Program-made: the position numbers and the translations under genes | From: Mesostigma viride | Lineage: Eukaryota; Streptophyta; Mesostigmatophyceae; Mesostigmatales; Mesostigmataceae | Reading direction: 5' to 3' | Assembly: GCA_009746045.1 (NCBI GenBank) | Contig: RPFO01000843.1 | Span: forward strand, 1-24,244 | Length of the DNA stretch: 24,244 nucleotides | Notes under the pieces: model-generated | The model's database searches: none | What the model was told of the DNA's origin: nothing | The model's input: only the letters and a program-made list of their open reading frames with translations | In this document: positions 9,872 through 22,735 of the stretch, piece after piece | Layout of the letters: every line of letters begins with the position of its first letter | Numbering within the stretch: position 1 is the stretch's first letter

Positions 9872-11999
9872 CATGTGCCACGACCAACATAAAGACCTCC
9901 CGAGCCCTTGGTCGCACATCACAGTTGTTTCAGGCAGGGACCGTACAAGAAGAAGGTGGTGCAGCACACGTGACAACGACCAACATAAAGACCTCCCGAG
10001 CCCTTGGTCGCACATCACAGTTGTTTCAAGGCAGGGACCGTACAAGAAGAAGGTGGTGCAGTGCACATGACAACAACCAACATAAAGACCTCCCGAGCCC
10101 TTAGTCGCACATCACAGTTGTTTCACGGCGGGGACCGTACAAAAAGAAGGGGGTGCAGTGCACGTGACAACGACCAACATAAAGACCTCCCGAGCCCTTA
10201 GTCGCACATCACAGTTGTTTCACGGCAGGGACAGTACCAGAAGAAGGGGTGCAGTGCACGTGACAACAACCAACATAAAGACCTCACTAGCCCTTAGTCA
10301 CACATCACAGTTGTTTCAAGGCAGGGACAGTACAAGGGGAAGGTAGTGCAGTGCATATGGCAACGACCAACAAAAGACCTCCCGAGCCCTTAGTCGCACA
10401 TCACAGTTGTTTCACTGCAGGGACCGTACAAGAAGAAGGGGGTGCAGTGCACGTGACATCAAACAACATAAAGACCTCCCGAGCCCTTAGTCGCACATCA
10501 CAGTTGTTTCACGGCGGGGACCGTACAAGAAGAAGGGGGTGCAGTGCACGTGACAACGACCAACATAAAGACCTCCCGAGCCCTTAGTCACACATCACAG
10601 TTGTTTCTAGGCAGGGACCGTACAAGAAGAAGGTGGTGCAGTGCACGTGACAACGACCAACATAAAGACCTCACGAGCCCTTAGTCGCACATCACAGTTC
10701 TTTCATGGCAGGGACCGTACAAGAGGAAGGTGGTGCAGTGCACGTGACAACGACCAACATAAAGACCTCCCGAGCCCTTAGTCGCAGATCACAGTTGTTT
10801 CACGGCAGGGACCGTACAAGAAGAAGGTGGTGCAGCGCACGTGACAACAACCAACATAAAGACCTCCCGAGCCCTTGGTCGCACATCACAGTTGTTTTCT
10901 GGCAGGGACCGTACAAGAAGAAGGGGTGCAGTGCACGTGACAACAACCAACATAAAGACCTCACTAGCCCTTAGTCACACATCACAGTTGTTTCAAGGCA
11001 GGGACAGTACAAGGGGAAGGTAGTGCAGTGCATATGGCAACGACCAACAACAAGACCTCCCGAGCCCTTAGTCGCACATCACAGTTGTTTCACTGCAGGG
11101 ACCGTACAAGAAGAAGGGGGTGCAGTGCACGTGACATCAAACAACATAAAGACCTCCCGAGCCCTTAGTCGCACATCACAGTTGTTTCACGGCGGGGACC
11201 GTACAAGAAGAAGGGGGTGCAGTGCACGTGACAACGACCAACATAAAGACCTCCCGAGCCCTTAGTCACACATCACAGTTGTTTCTAGGCAGGGACCGTA
11301 CAAGAAGAAGGTGGTGCAGTGCACGTGACAACGACCAACATAAAGACCTCACGAGCCCTTAGTCGCACATCACAGTTCTTTCATGGCAGGGACCGTACAA
11401 GAAGAAGGTGGTGCAGCGCATGTGACAACGACCAACATAAAGACCTCACGAGCCCTTAGTCGCACATCGCAGTTGTTTCAAGGCAGGGACCGTACAAGAA
11501 GAAGGGGGTGCAGCACACGTGACAACGACCAACATAAAGACCTCACGAGCCCTTAGTCGCACTTCGCAGTTGTTTCTAGGCAGGGACCGTACAAGAGGAA
11601 GGTGGTGCAGTGCAAGTGACAACAACCAACATAAACACCTCACAAGCCCTTAGTCACACATCACAGTTGTTTCAAGGCAGGGACCAAACAAGAAGAAGGG
11701 GTGCAGTGCACGTGACAACGACCAACATAAAGACCTCCCGAGCCCTTGGTCGCACATCACAGTTGTTTCACGGCAGGGACCGTACAAGAAGAAGGGGGTG
11801 CAGCACACGTGACAACGACCAACATTAAGACCTCACGAGCCCTTAGTCGCACTTCGCAGTTGTTTCTAGGCAGGGACCGTACAAGAGGAAGGTGGTGCAG
11901 TGCAAGTGACAACAACCAACATAAAGACCTCCCGAGCCCTTGGTCACACATCGCAGTTGTTTCACGGCAGGGACCGTACAAGAAGAAGGGGGTGCAGTG
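9872..11999 (+). repeat. Right HOR copy 1, standard 22-monomer form (2128 bp)
   Basis: I phase the right HOR on its rare CATGTGCC unit, found at 9872, 12000, 12581, 14711, 17423, 19552 and 21875. In this copy the order after the mark is: a GCAGCACACG unit, a GTGCACATGAC unit (near 10065), a GGCGGGG unit (near 10128), CATATG at +482 and again at +1159, the CGCAGATCAC unit (near 10785), TTTTCTGGC (near 10894), CAGTTCTTTCATGG (near 10697 and 11373), then GTGCAAGTGAC units at 11610 and 11900. Copy 2 repeats this order at an offset of 2710 bp with very few changes, far fewer than separate adjacent monomers. Confidence 0.85.
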
Positions 12000-12640
12000 C
12001 ATGTGCCCACGACCAACATAAAGACCTCCCGAGCCCTTGGTCGCACATCACAGTTGTTTCAAGGCAGGGACCGTACAAGAAGAAGGGGGTGCAGCACACG
12101 TGACAACGACCAACATAAAGACCTCACGAGCCCTTAGTCGCACTTCGCAGTTGTTTCTAGGCAGGGACCGTACAAGAGGAAGGTGGTGCAGTGCAAGTGA
12201 CAACAACCAACATAAACACCTCACAAGCCCTTAGTCACACATCACAGTTGTTTCAAGGCAGGGACCAAACAAGAAGAAGGGGGTGCAGTGCACGTGACAA
12301 CGACCAACATAAAGACCTCCCGAGCCCTTGGTCGCACATCACAGTTGTTTCACGGCAGGGACCGTACAAGAAGAAGGGGTGCAGCACACGTGACAACGAC
12401 CAACATTAAGACCTCACGAGCCCTTAGTCGCACTTCGCAGTTGTTTCTAGGCAGGGACCGTACAAGAGGAAGGTGGTGCAGTGCAAGTGACAACAACCAA
12501 CATAAAGACCTCCCGAGCCCTTGGTCACACATCGCAGTTGTTTCACGGCAGGGACCGTACAAGAAGAAGGGGGTGCAGTGCATGTGCCCACGACCAACAT
12601 AAAGACCTCCCGAGCCCTTGGTCGCACATCACAGTTGTTT
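11479..12640 (+). repeat. Tandem duplication of a six-monomer unit (about 581 bp)
   Basis: The stretch from about 11479 is repeated from about 12060 with an offset of 581 bp (GTGCAAGTGAC at 11610 and 12191, and at 11900 and 12481). The copies differ mainly by one G at two purine junctions (near 11697 against 12279, and 11797 against 12378). The duplication inserts an extra CATGTGCC phase mark at 12000-12581 between right HOR copies 1 and 2. A matching six-monomer duplication is seen at about 16898-18060 (GTGCAAGTGAC at 17032 and 17614). Confidence 0.8.
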
Positions 12641-14710
12641 CAAGGCAGGGACCGTACAAGAAGAAGGTGGTGCAGCACACGTGACAACGACCAACATAAA
12701 GACCTCCCGAGCCCTTGGTCGCACATCACAGTTGTTTCAAGGCAGGGACCGTACAAGAAGAAGGTGGTGCAGTGCACATGACAACAACCAACATAAAGAC
12801 CTCCCGAGCCCTTAGTCGCACATCACAGTGGTTTCACGGCGGGGACCGTACAAAAGAAGGGGGTGCAGTGCACGTGACAACGACCAACATAAAGACCTCC
12901 CGAGCCCTTAGTCGCACATCACAGTTGTTTCACGGCAGGGACAGTACCAGAAGAAGGGGTGCAGTGCACGTGACAACAACCAACATAAAGACCTCACTAG
13001 CCCTTAGTCACACATCACAGTTGTTTCAAGGCAGGGACAGTACAAGGGGAAGGTAGTGCAGTGCATATGGCAACGACCAACAACAAGACCTCCCGAGCCC
13101 TTAGTCGCACATCACAGTTGTTTCACTGCAGGGACCGTACAAGAAGAAGGGGGTGCAGTGCACGTGACATCAACAACATAAAGACCTCCCGAGCCCTTAG
13201 TCGCACATCACAGTTGTTTCACGGCGGGGACCGTACAAGAAGAACGGGGTGCAGTGCACGTGACAACGACCAACATAAAGACCTCGCGAGCCCTTAGTCA
13301 CACATCACAGTTGTTTCTAGGCAGGGACCGTACAAGAAGAAGGTGGTGCAGTGCACGTGACAACGACCAACATAAAGACCTCACGAGCCCTTAGTCGCAC
13401 ATCACAGTTCTTTCATGGCAGGGACCGTACAAGAGGAAGGTGGTGCAGTGCACGTGACAACGACCAACATAAAGACCTCCCGAGCCCTTAGTCGCAGATC
13501 ACAGTTGTTTCACGGCAGGGACCGTACAAGAAGAAGGTGGTGCAGCGCACGTGACAACAACCAACATAAAGACCTCCCGAGCCCTTGGTCGCACATCACA
13601 GTTGTTTTCTGGCAGGGACCGTACAAGAAGAAGGGGTGCAGTGCACGTGACAACAACCAACATAAAGACCTCACTAGCCCTTAGTCACACATCACAGTTG
13701 TTTCAAGGCAGGGACAGTACAAGGGGAAGGTAGTGCAGTGCATATGGCAACGACCAACAACAAGACCTCCCGAGCCCTTAGTCGCACATCACAGTTGTTT
13801 CACTGCAGGGACCGTACAAGAAGAAGGGGGTGCAGTGCACGTGACATCAAACAACATAAAGACCTCCCGAGCCCTTAGTCGCACATCACAGTTGTTTCAC
13901 GGCGGGGACCGTACAAGAAGAAGGGGGTGCAGTGCACGTGACAACGACCAACATAAAGACCTCCCGAGCCCTTAGTCACACATCACAGTTGTTTCTAGGC
14001 AGGGACCGTACAAGAAGAAGGTGGTGCAGTGCACGTGACAACGACCAACATAAAGACCTCACGAGCCCTTAGTCGCACATCACAGTTCTTTCATGGCAGG
14101 GACCGTACAAGAAGAAGGTGGTGCAGCGCATGTGACAACGACCAACATAAAGACCTCACGAGCCCTTAGTCGCACATCGCAGTTGTTTCAAGGCAGGGAC
14201 CGTACAAGAAGAAGGGGGTGCAGCACACGTGACAACGACCAACATAAAGACCTCACGAGCCCTTAGTCGCACTTCGCAGTTGTTTCTAGGCAGGGACCGT
14301 ACAAGAGGAAGGTGGTGCAGTGCAAGTGACAACAACCAACATAAACAACTCACAAGCCCTTAGTCACACATCACAGTTGTTTCAAGGCAGGGACCAAACA
14401 AGAAGAAGGGGGTGCAGTGCACGTGACAACGACCAACATAAAGACCTCCCGAGCCCTTGGTCGCACATCACAGTTGTTTCACGGCAGGGACCGTACAAGA
14501 AGAAGGGGGTGCAGCACACGTGACAACGACCAACATTAAGACCTCACGAGCCCTTAGTCGCACTTCGCAGTTGTTTCTAGGCAGGGACCGTACAAGAGGA
14601 AGGTGGTGCAGTGCAAGTGACAACAACCAACATAAAGACCTCCCGAGCCCTTGGTCACACATCGCAGTTGTTTCACGGCAGGGACCGTACAAGAAGAAGG
14701 GGGTGCAGTG
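12581..14710 (+). repeat. Right HOR copy 2, standard 22-monomer form (2130 bp)
   Basis: This copy has the same variant order as copy 1, with CATATG at 13064 and 13741, offsets +483 and +1160. Private changes are CAGTGGTTTC near 12827, one A fewer in the ACAAAAGAAGG junction near 12850, GACATCAACAAC near 13166 (one A short), GAACGGGG near 13243, CTCGCGAG near 13284 and AAACAACTC near 14344. The first of these is shared with the copy beginning at 21875 (CAGTGGTTTC near 22123), which suggests a closer relationship or sequence exchange between these two copies. Confidence 0.85.
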
Positions 14711-17422
14711 CATGTGCCCACGACCAACATAAAGACCTCCCGAGCCCTTGGTCGCACATCACAGTTGTTTCAAGGCAGGGACCGTACAAGAAGAAGGTGG
14801 TGCAGCACACGTGACAACGACCAACATAAAGACCTCCCGAGCCCTTGGTCGCACATCACAGTTGTTTCAAGGCAGGGACCGTACAAGAAGAAGGTGGTGC
14901 AGTGCACATGACAACAACCAACATAAAGACCTCCCGAGCCCTTAGTCGCACATCACAGTTGTTTCACGGCGGGGACCGTACAAAAAGAAGGGGTGCAGTG
15001 CACGTGACAACGACCAACATAAAGACCTCCCGAGCCCTTAGTCGCACATCACAGTTGTTTCACGGCAGGGACAGTACCAGAAGAAGGGGTGCAGTGCACG
15101 TGACAACAACCAACATAAAGACCTCACTAGCCCTTAGTCACACATCACAGTTGTTTCAAGGCAGGGACAGTACAAGGGGAAGGTAGTGCAGTGCATATGG
15201 CAACGACCAACAACAAGACCTCCCGAGCCCTTAGTCGCACATCACAGTTGTTTCACTGCAGGGACCGTACAAGAAGAAGGGGGTGCAGTGCACGTGACAT
15301 CAAACAACATAAAGACCTCCCGAGCCCTTAGTCGCACATCACAGTTGTTTCACGGCGGGGACCGTACAAGAAGAAGGGGGTGCAGCGCACGTGACAACAA
15401 CCAACATAAAGACCTCCCGAGCCCTTAGTCACACATCACAGTTGTTTCTAGGCAGGGACCGTACAAGAAGAAGGTGGTGCAGTGCACGTGACAACGACCA
15501 ACATAAAGACCTCACGAGCCCTTAGTCGCACATCACAGTTCTTTCATGGCAGGGACCGTACAAGAAGAAGGTGGTGCAGTGCACGTGACAACGACCAACA
15601 TAAAGACCTCCCGAGCCCTTAGTCGCACATCACAGTTGTTTCACGGCAGGGACCGTACAAGAAGAAGGGGGTGCAGTGCACGTGACATCAAACAACATAA
15701 AGACCTCCCGAGCCCTTAGTCGCACATCACAGTTGTTTCACGGCAGGGACCGTACAAGAAGAAGGGGGTGCAGTGCACGTGACAACAACCAACATAAAGA
15801 CCTCCCGAGCCCTTAGTCACACATCACAGTTGTTTCTAGGCAGGGACCGTACAAGAAGAAGGTGGTGCAGTGCACGTGACAACGACCAACATAAAGACCT
15901 CCCGAGCCCTTAGTCGCACATCACAGTTGTTTCATGGCAGGGACCGTACAAGAAGAAGGTGGTGCAGCGCACGTGACAACGACCAACATAAAGACCTCCC
16001 GAGCCCTTAGTCGCACATCACAGTTGTTTCACTGCAGGGACCGTACAAGAAGAAGGGGGTGCAGTGCACGTGACATCAACCAACATAAAGACCTCCGAGC
16101 CCTTAGTCGCACATCACAGTTGTTTCACTGCAGGGACCGTACAAGAAGAAGGTGGTGCAGTGCACGTGACAACAACCAACATAAAGACCTCCCGAGCCCT
16201 TAGTCGCACATCACAGTTGTTTCACGGCAGGGACCGTACAAGAAGAAGGGGGTGCAGCGCACGTGACAACAACCAACATAAAGACCTCCCGAGCCCTTAG
16301 TCGCACATCACAGTTGTTTCTAGGCAGGGACCGTACAAGAAGAAGGTGGTGCAGTGCACGTGACAACGACCAACATAAAGACCTCACGAGCCCTTAGTCG
16401 CACATCACAGTTGTTTCATGGCAGGGACCGTACAAGAAGAAGGTGGTGCAGTGCATGTGACAACGACCAACATAAAGACCTCCCGAGCCCTTAGTCGCAC
16501 ATCACAGTTGTTTCACTGCAGGGACCGTACAAGAAGAAGGGGGTGCAGTGCACGTGACATCAAACAACATAAAGACCTCCCGAGCCCTTAGTCGCACATC
16601 ACAGTTGTTTCACGGCGGGGACCGTACAAGAAGAAGGGGGTGCAGTGCACGTGACAACGACCAACATAAAGACCTCCGAGCCCTTAGTCACACATCACAG
16701 TTGTTTCTAGGCAGGGACCGTACAAGAAGAAGGTGGTGCAGTGCACGTGACAACGACCAACATAAAGACCTCACGAGCCCTTAGTCGCACATCACAGTTC
16801 TTTCATGGCAGGGACCGTACAAGAAGAAGGTGGTGCAGCGCATGTGACAACGACCAACATAAAGACCTCACGAGCCCTTAGTCGCACATCGCAGTTGTTT
16901 CAAGGCAGGGACCGTACAAGAAGAAGGGGGTGCAGCACACGTGACAACGACCAACATAAAGACCTCACGAGCCCTTAGTCGCACTTCGCAGTTGTTTCTA
17001 GGCAGGGACCGTACAAGAGGAAGGTGGTGCAGTGCAAGTGACAACAACCAACATAAACACCTCACAAGCCCTTAGTCACACATCACAGTTGTTTCAAGGC
17101 AGGGACCAAACAAGAAGAAGGGGGTGCAGTGCACGTGACAACGACCAACATAAAGACCTCCCGAGCCCTTGGTCGCACATCACAGTTGTTTCACGGCAGG
17201 GACCGTACAAGAAGAAGGGGGTGCAGCACACGTGACAACGACCAACATTAAGACCTCACGAGCCCTTAGTCGCACTTCGCAGTTGTTTCTAGGCAGGGAC
17301 CGTACAAGAGGAAGGTGGTGCAGTGCAAGTGACAACAACCAACATGAGGACCTCCCGAGCCCTTGGTCACACATCGCAGTTGTTTCACGGCAGGGACCGT
17401 ACAAGAAGAAGGGGGTGCAGTG
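14711..17422 (+). repeat. Right HOR copy 3, expanded 28-monomer form (2712 bp)
   Basis: The first 480 bp and the last 900 bp follow the standard order (CATATG at 15194; GTGCAAGTGAC at 17032 and 17323). The middle, about 15360-16800, is rearranged. The second CATATG unit and the CGCAGATCAC unit are absent, and units of the TTTCTAGG (15450, 15834, 16320, 16706), TTTCATGG (15541, 15930, 16416, 16801) and GACATCAA type (15685, 16074, 16557) repeat in a loose cycle of four to five monomers. Several units there have one base missing in GACCTCCGAG (16091 and 16672). This looks like local expansion of a short module inside one HOR copy. Confidence 0.75.
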
Positions 17423-19551
17423 CATGTGCCCACGACCAACATAAAGACCTCCCGAGCCCTTGGTCGCACATCACAGTTGTTTCAAGGCAGGGACCGTACA
17501 AGAAGAAGGGGGTGCAGCACACGTGACAACGACCAACATAAAGACCTCACGAGCCCTTAGTCGCACATCGCAGTTGTTTCTAGGCAGGGACCGTACAAGA
17601 GGAAGGTGGTGCAGTGCAAGTGACAACAACCAACATAAACACCTCACAAGCCCTTAGTCACACATCACAGTTGTTTCAAGGCAGGGACCAAACAAGAAGA
17701 AGGGGGTGCAGTGCACGTGACAACGACCAACATAAAGACCTCCCGAGCCCTTGGTCGCACATCACAGTTGTTTCACGGCAGGGACAGTACAAGAAGAAGG
17801 GGTGCAGCACACGTGACAACGACCAACATTAAGACCTCACGAGCCCTTAGTCGCACTTCGCAGTTGTTTCTAGGCAGGGACCGTACAAGAGGAAGGTGGT
17901 GCAGTGCAAGTGACAACAACCAACATAAAGACCTCCCGAGCCCTTGGTCACACATCGCAGTTGTTTCACGGCAGGGACCGTACAAGAAGAAGGGGGTGCA
18001 GTGCACGTGACAACGACCAACATAAAGACCTCCCGAGCCCTTAGTCGCACATCACAGTTGTTTCACGGCAGGGACCGTACAAGAAGAAGGGGTGCAGTGC
18101 ACGTGACAACGACCAACATAAAGACCTCGCGAGCCCTTAGTCACACATCACAGTTGTTTCAAGGCAGGGACCGTACAAGAAGAAGGTGGTGCAGTGCACG
18201 TGACAACGACCAACATAAAGACCTCACGAGCCCTTAGTCGCACATCACAGTTCTTTCATGGCAGGGACCGTACAAGAGGAAGGTGGTGCAGTGCACGTGA
18301 CAACGACCAACATAAAGACCTCCCGAGCCCTTAGTCGCAGATCACAGTTGTTTCACGGCAGGGACCGTACAAGAAGAAGGTGGTGCAGCGCACGTGACAA
18401 CAACCAACATAAAGACCTCCCTAGCCCTTGGTCGCACATCACAGTTGTTTCTGGCAGGGACCGTACAAGAAGAAGGGGTGCAGTGCACGTGACAACAACC
18501 AACATAAAGACCTCACTAGCCCTTAGTCACACATCACAGTTGTTTCAAGGCAGGGACAGTACAAGGGGAAGGTAGTGCAGTGCATATGGCAACGACCAAC
18601 AACAAAGACCTCCCGAGCCCTTAGTCGCACATCACAGTTGTTTCACTGCAGGGACCGTACAAGAAGAAGGGGGTGCAGTGCACGTGACATCAAACAACAT
18701 AAAGACCTCCCGAGCCCTTAGTCGCACATCACAGTTGTTTCACGGCGGGGACCGTACAAGAAGAAGGGGTGCAGTGCACGTGACAACGACCAACATAAAG
18801 ACCTCCCGAGCCCTTAGTCACACATCACAGTTGTTTCTAGGCAGGGACCGTACAAGAAGAAGGTGGTGCAGTGCACGTGACAACGACCAACATAAAGACC
18901 TCACGAGCCCTTAGTCGCACATCACAGTTCTTTCATGGCAGGGACCGTACAAGAAGAAGGTGGTGCAGCGCATGTGACAACGACCAACATAAAGACCTCA
19001 CGAGCCCTTAGTCGCACATCGCAGTTGTTTCAATGCAGGGACCGTACAAGAAGAAGGGGTGCAGCACACGTGACAACGACCAACATAAAGACCTCACGAG
19101 CCCTTAGTCGCACTTCGCAGTTGTTTCTAGGCAGGGACCGTACAAGAGGAAGGTGGTGCAGTGCAAGTGACAACAACCAACATAAACACCTCACAAGCCC
19201 TTAGTCACACATCACAGTTGTTTCAAGGCAGGGACCAAACAAGAAGAAGGGGGTGCAGTGCACGTGACATCGACCAACATAAAGACCTCCCGAGCCCTTG
19301 GTCGCACATCACAGTTGTTTCACGGCAGGGACCGTACAAGAAGAAGGGGGTGCAGCACACGTGACAACGACCAACATTAAGACCTCACGAGCCCTTAGTC
19401 GCACTTCGCAGTTGTTTCTAGGCAGGGACCGTACAAGAGGAAGGTGGTGCAGTGCAAGTGACAACAACCAACATAAAGACCTCCCGAGCCCTTGGTCACA
19501 CATCGCAGTTGTTTCACGGCAGGGACCGTACAAGAAGAAGGGGGTGCAGTG
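17423..19551 (+). repeat. Right HOR copy 4, recombinant form (2129 bp)
   Basis: The length equals the standard unit, but the content differs. Its first third (17423 to about 18000) matches the six-monomer insert 12000-12580. At 18003, where the insert ends in CATGTGCC, this copy has CACGTGACAACG and passes through a CTCGCGAG unit (near 18126) into the second half of the standard unit, with CATATG at 18583. The first CATATG unit is absent. Exchange between out-of-register HOR copies would give such a structure. A variant GACATCGACC is private to this copy, near 19266. Confidence 0.75.
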
Positions 19552-21874
19552 CATGTGCCCACGACCAACATAAAGACCTCCCGAGCCCTTGGTCGCACAT
19601 CACAGTTGTTTCAAGGCAGGGACCGTACAAGAAGAAGGTGGTGCAGCACACGTGACAACGACCAACATAAAGACCTCCCGAGCCCTTGGTCGCACATCAC
19701 AGTTGTTTCAAGGCAGGGACCGTACAAGAAGAAGGTGGTGCAGTGCACATGACAACAACCAACATAAAGACCTCCCGAGCCCTTAGTCGCACATCACAGT
19801 TGTTTCACGGCGGGGACCGTACAAAAAGAAGGGGGTGCAGTGCACGTGACAACGACCAACATAAAGACCTCCCGAGCCCTTAGTCGCACATCACAGTTGT
19901 TTCACGGCAGGGACAGTACAAGAAGAAGGGGTGCAGTGCACGTGACAACAACCAACATAAAGACCTCACTAGCCCTTAGTCACACTCACAGTTGTTTCAA
20001 GGCAGGGACAGTACAAGGGGAAGGTAGTGCAGTGCATATGGCAACGACCAACAACAAGACCTCCCGAGCCCTTAGTCGCACATCACAGTTGTTTCACTGC
20101 AGGGACCGTACAAGAAGAAGGGGGTGCAGTGCACGTGACACAACAACATAAAGACCTCCCGAGCCCTTAGTCGCACATCACAGTTGTTTCACGGCGGGGA
20201 CCGTACAAGAAGAAGGGGGTGCAGCGCACGTGACAACAACCAACATAAAGACCTCCCGAGCCCTTAGTCACACATCACAGTTGTTTCTAGGCAGGGACCG
20301 TACAAGAAGAAGGTGGTGCAGTGCACGTGACAACGACCAACATAAAGACCTCACGAGCCCTTAGTCGCACATCACAGTTCTTTCATGGCAGGGACCGTAC
20401 AAGAAGAAGGTGGTGCAGCGCATGTGACAACGACCAACATAAAGACCTCCCGAGCCCTTAGTCGCACATCACAGTTGTTTCACTGCAGGGACCGTACAAG
20501 AAGAAGGGGGTGCAGTGCACGTGACATCAAACAACATAAAGACCTCCCGAGCCCTTAGTCGCACATCACAGTTGTTTCACGGCGGGGACCGTACAAGAAG
20601 AAGGGGGTGCAGTGCACGTGACAACGACCAACATAAAGACCTCCCGAGCCCTTAGTCACACATCACAGTTGTTTCTAGGCAGGGACCGTACAAGAAGAAG
20701 GTGGTGCAGTGCACGTGACAACGACCAACATAAAGACCTCACGAGCCCTTAGTCGCACATCACAGTTCTTTCATGGCAGGGACCGTACAAGAAGAAGGTG
20801 GTGCAGCACATGTGACAACGACCAACATAAAGACCTCACGAGCCCTTAGTCGCACATCACAGTTGTTTCAAGGCAGGGACCGTACAAGAAGAAGGGGGTG
20901 CAGCACACGTGACAACGACCAACATAAAGACCTCACGAGCCCTTAGTCGCACTTCGCAGTTGTTTCTAGGCAGGGACCGTACAAGAGGAAGGTGGTGCAG
21001 TGCAAGTGACAACAACCAACATAAACACCTCACAAGCCCTGAGTCACACATCACAGTTGTTTCAAGGCAGGGACCAAACAAGAAGAAGGGGTGCAGTGCA
21101 CGTGACAACGACCAACATAAAGACCTCCCGAGCCCTTGGTCGCACATCACAGTTGTTTCACGGCAGGGACCGTACAAGAAGAAGGGGGTGCAGCACACGT
21201 GACAACGACCAACATTAAGACCTCACGAGCCCTTAGTCGCACTTCGCAGTTGTTTCTAGGCAGGGACCGTACAAGAGGAAGGTGGTGCAGTGCAAGTGAC
21301 AACAACCAACATAAAGACCTCCCGAGCCCTTGGTCACACATCGCAGTTGTTTCACGGCAGGGACCGTACAAGAAGAAGGGGGTGCAGCACACGTGACAAC
21401 GACCAACATAAAGACCTCACGAGCCCTTAGTCGCACTTCGCAGTTGTTTCTAGGCAGGGACCGTACAAGAGGAAGGTGGTGCAGTGCAAGTGACAACAAC
21501 CAACATAAAGACCTCACGAGCCCTTAGTCACACATCACAGTTGTTTCAAGGCAGGGACCAAACAAGAAGAAGGGGGTGCAGTGCACGTGACAACGACCAA
21601 CATAAAGACCTCCCGAGCCCTTGGTCGCACATCACAGTTGTTTCACGGCAGGGACCGTACAAGAAGAAGGGGGTGCAGCACACGTGACAACGACCAACAT
21701 TAAGACCTCACGAGCCCTTAGTCGCACTTCGCAGTTGTTTCTAGGCAGGGACCGTACAAGAGGAAGGTGGTGCAGTGCAAGTGACAACAACCAACATAAA
21801 GACCTCCCGAGCCCTTGGTCACACATCGCAGTTGTTTCACGGCAGGGACCGTACAAGAAGAAGGGGGTGCAGTG
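19552..21874 (+). repeat. Right HOR copy 5, 24-monomer form (2323 bp)
   Basis: The first part is standard, with CATATG at 20035 (+483). The next expected CATATG unit is missing, and 20221-20640 resembles the rearranged middle of copy 3 (a GCAGCGCACG unit followed by TTTCTAGG and CAGTTCTTTCATGG, then TTTCACTG and GACATCAAAC). GTGCAAGTGAC units lie at 21000, 21291, 21484 and 21775. The 193-bp gap between the second and third breaks the three-monomer rhythm of 290-291 bp. Private one-base losses lie near 19984 (CACACTCACAG) and 20139 (GACACAACAAC). Confidence 0.75.
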
Positions 21875-22156
21875 CATGTGCCCACGACCAACATAAAGAC
21901 CTCCCGAGCCCTTGGTCGCACATCACAGTTGTTTCAAGGCAGGGACCGTACAAGAAGAAGGTGGTGCAGCACACGTGACAACGACCAACATAAAGACCTC
22001 CCGAGCCCTTGGTCGCACATCACAGTTGTTTCAAGGCAGGGACCGTACAAGAAGAAGGTGGTGCAGTGCACATGACAACAACCAACATAAAGACCTCCCG
22101 AGCCCTTAGTCGCACATCACAGTGGTTTCACGGCGGGGACCGTACAAAAAGAAGGG

Positions 22157-22446
22157 GTGCAGTGCACGTGACAACGACCAACATAAAGACCTCCCGAGCC
22201 CTTAGTCGCACATCACAGTTGTTTCACGGCAGGGACAGTACCAGAAGAAGGGGTGCAGTGCACGTGACAACAACCAACATAAAGACCTCACTAGCCCTTA
22301 GTCACACATCACAGTTGTTTCAAGGCAGGGACAGTACAAGGGGAAGGTAGTGCAGTGCATATGGCAACGACCAACAACAAGACCTCCCGAGCCCTTAGTC
22401 GCACATCACAGTTGTTTCACTGCAGGGACCGTACAAGAAGAAGGGG
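22157..22446 (+). repeat. Three-monomer tandem duplication, first copy (290 bp)
   Basis: The trimer consists of an ordinary monomer ending in the rare ACAGTACCAG, a CTCACTAG/TTAGTCAC monomer ending in ACAGTACAAGGGG, and the CATATG monomer. It is followed directly by a second copy that differs only by one G. Such near-identity inside an array whose neighbouring monomers clearly differ marks a very young event. Confidence 0.9.
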
Positions 22447-22735
22447 GTGCAGTGCACGTGACAACGACCAACATAAAGACCTCCCGAGCCCTTAGTCGCA
22501 CATCACAGTTGTTTCACGGCAGGGACAGTACCAGAAGAAGGGGTGCAGTGCACGTGACAACAACCAACATAAAGACCTCACTAGCCCTTAGTCACACATC
22601 ACAGTTGTTTCAAGGCAGGGACAGTACAAGGGAAGGTAGTGCAGTGCATATGGCAACGACCAACAACAAGACCTCCCGAGCCCTTAGTCGCACATCACAG
22701 TTGTTTCACTGCAGGGACCGTACAAGAAGAAGGGG
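22447..22735 (+). repeat. Three-monomer tandem duplication, second copy (289 bp)
   Basis: This matches 22157-22446 base for base, as far as I can follow by eye, except for GGGAAGG near 22631 where the first copy has GGGGAAGG. The rare ACAGTACCAG is present in both copies, near 22230 and 22530. Confidence 0.9.

Noticed and set aside
9618-10070. A 150-codon plus-strand frame and an overlapping 145-codon minus-strand frame
   Set aside because: Both arise from a run of TTGGTCGC monomers and small indels that remove stops. The sequence is ordinary satellite in both directions and shows no codon-level conservation by eye.
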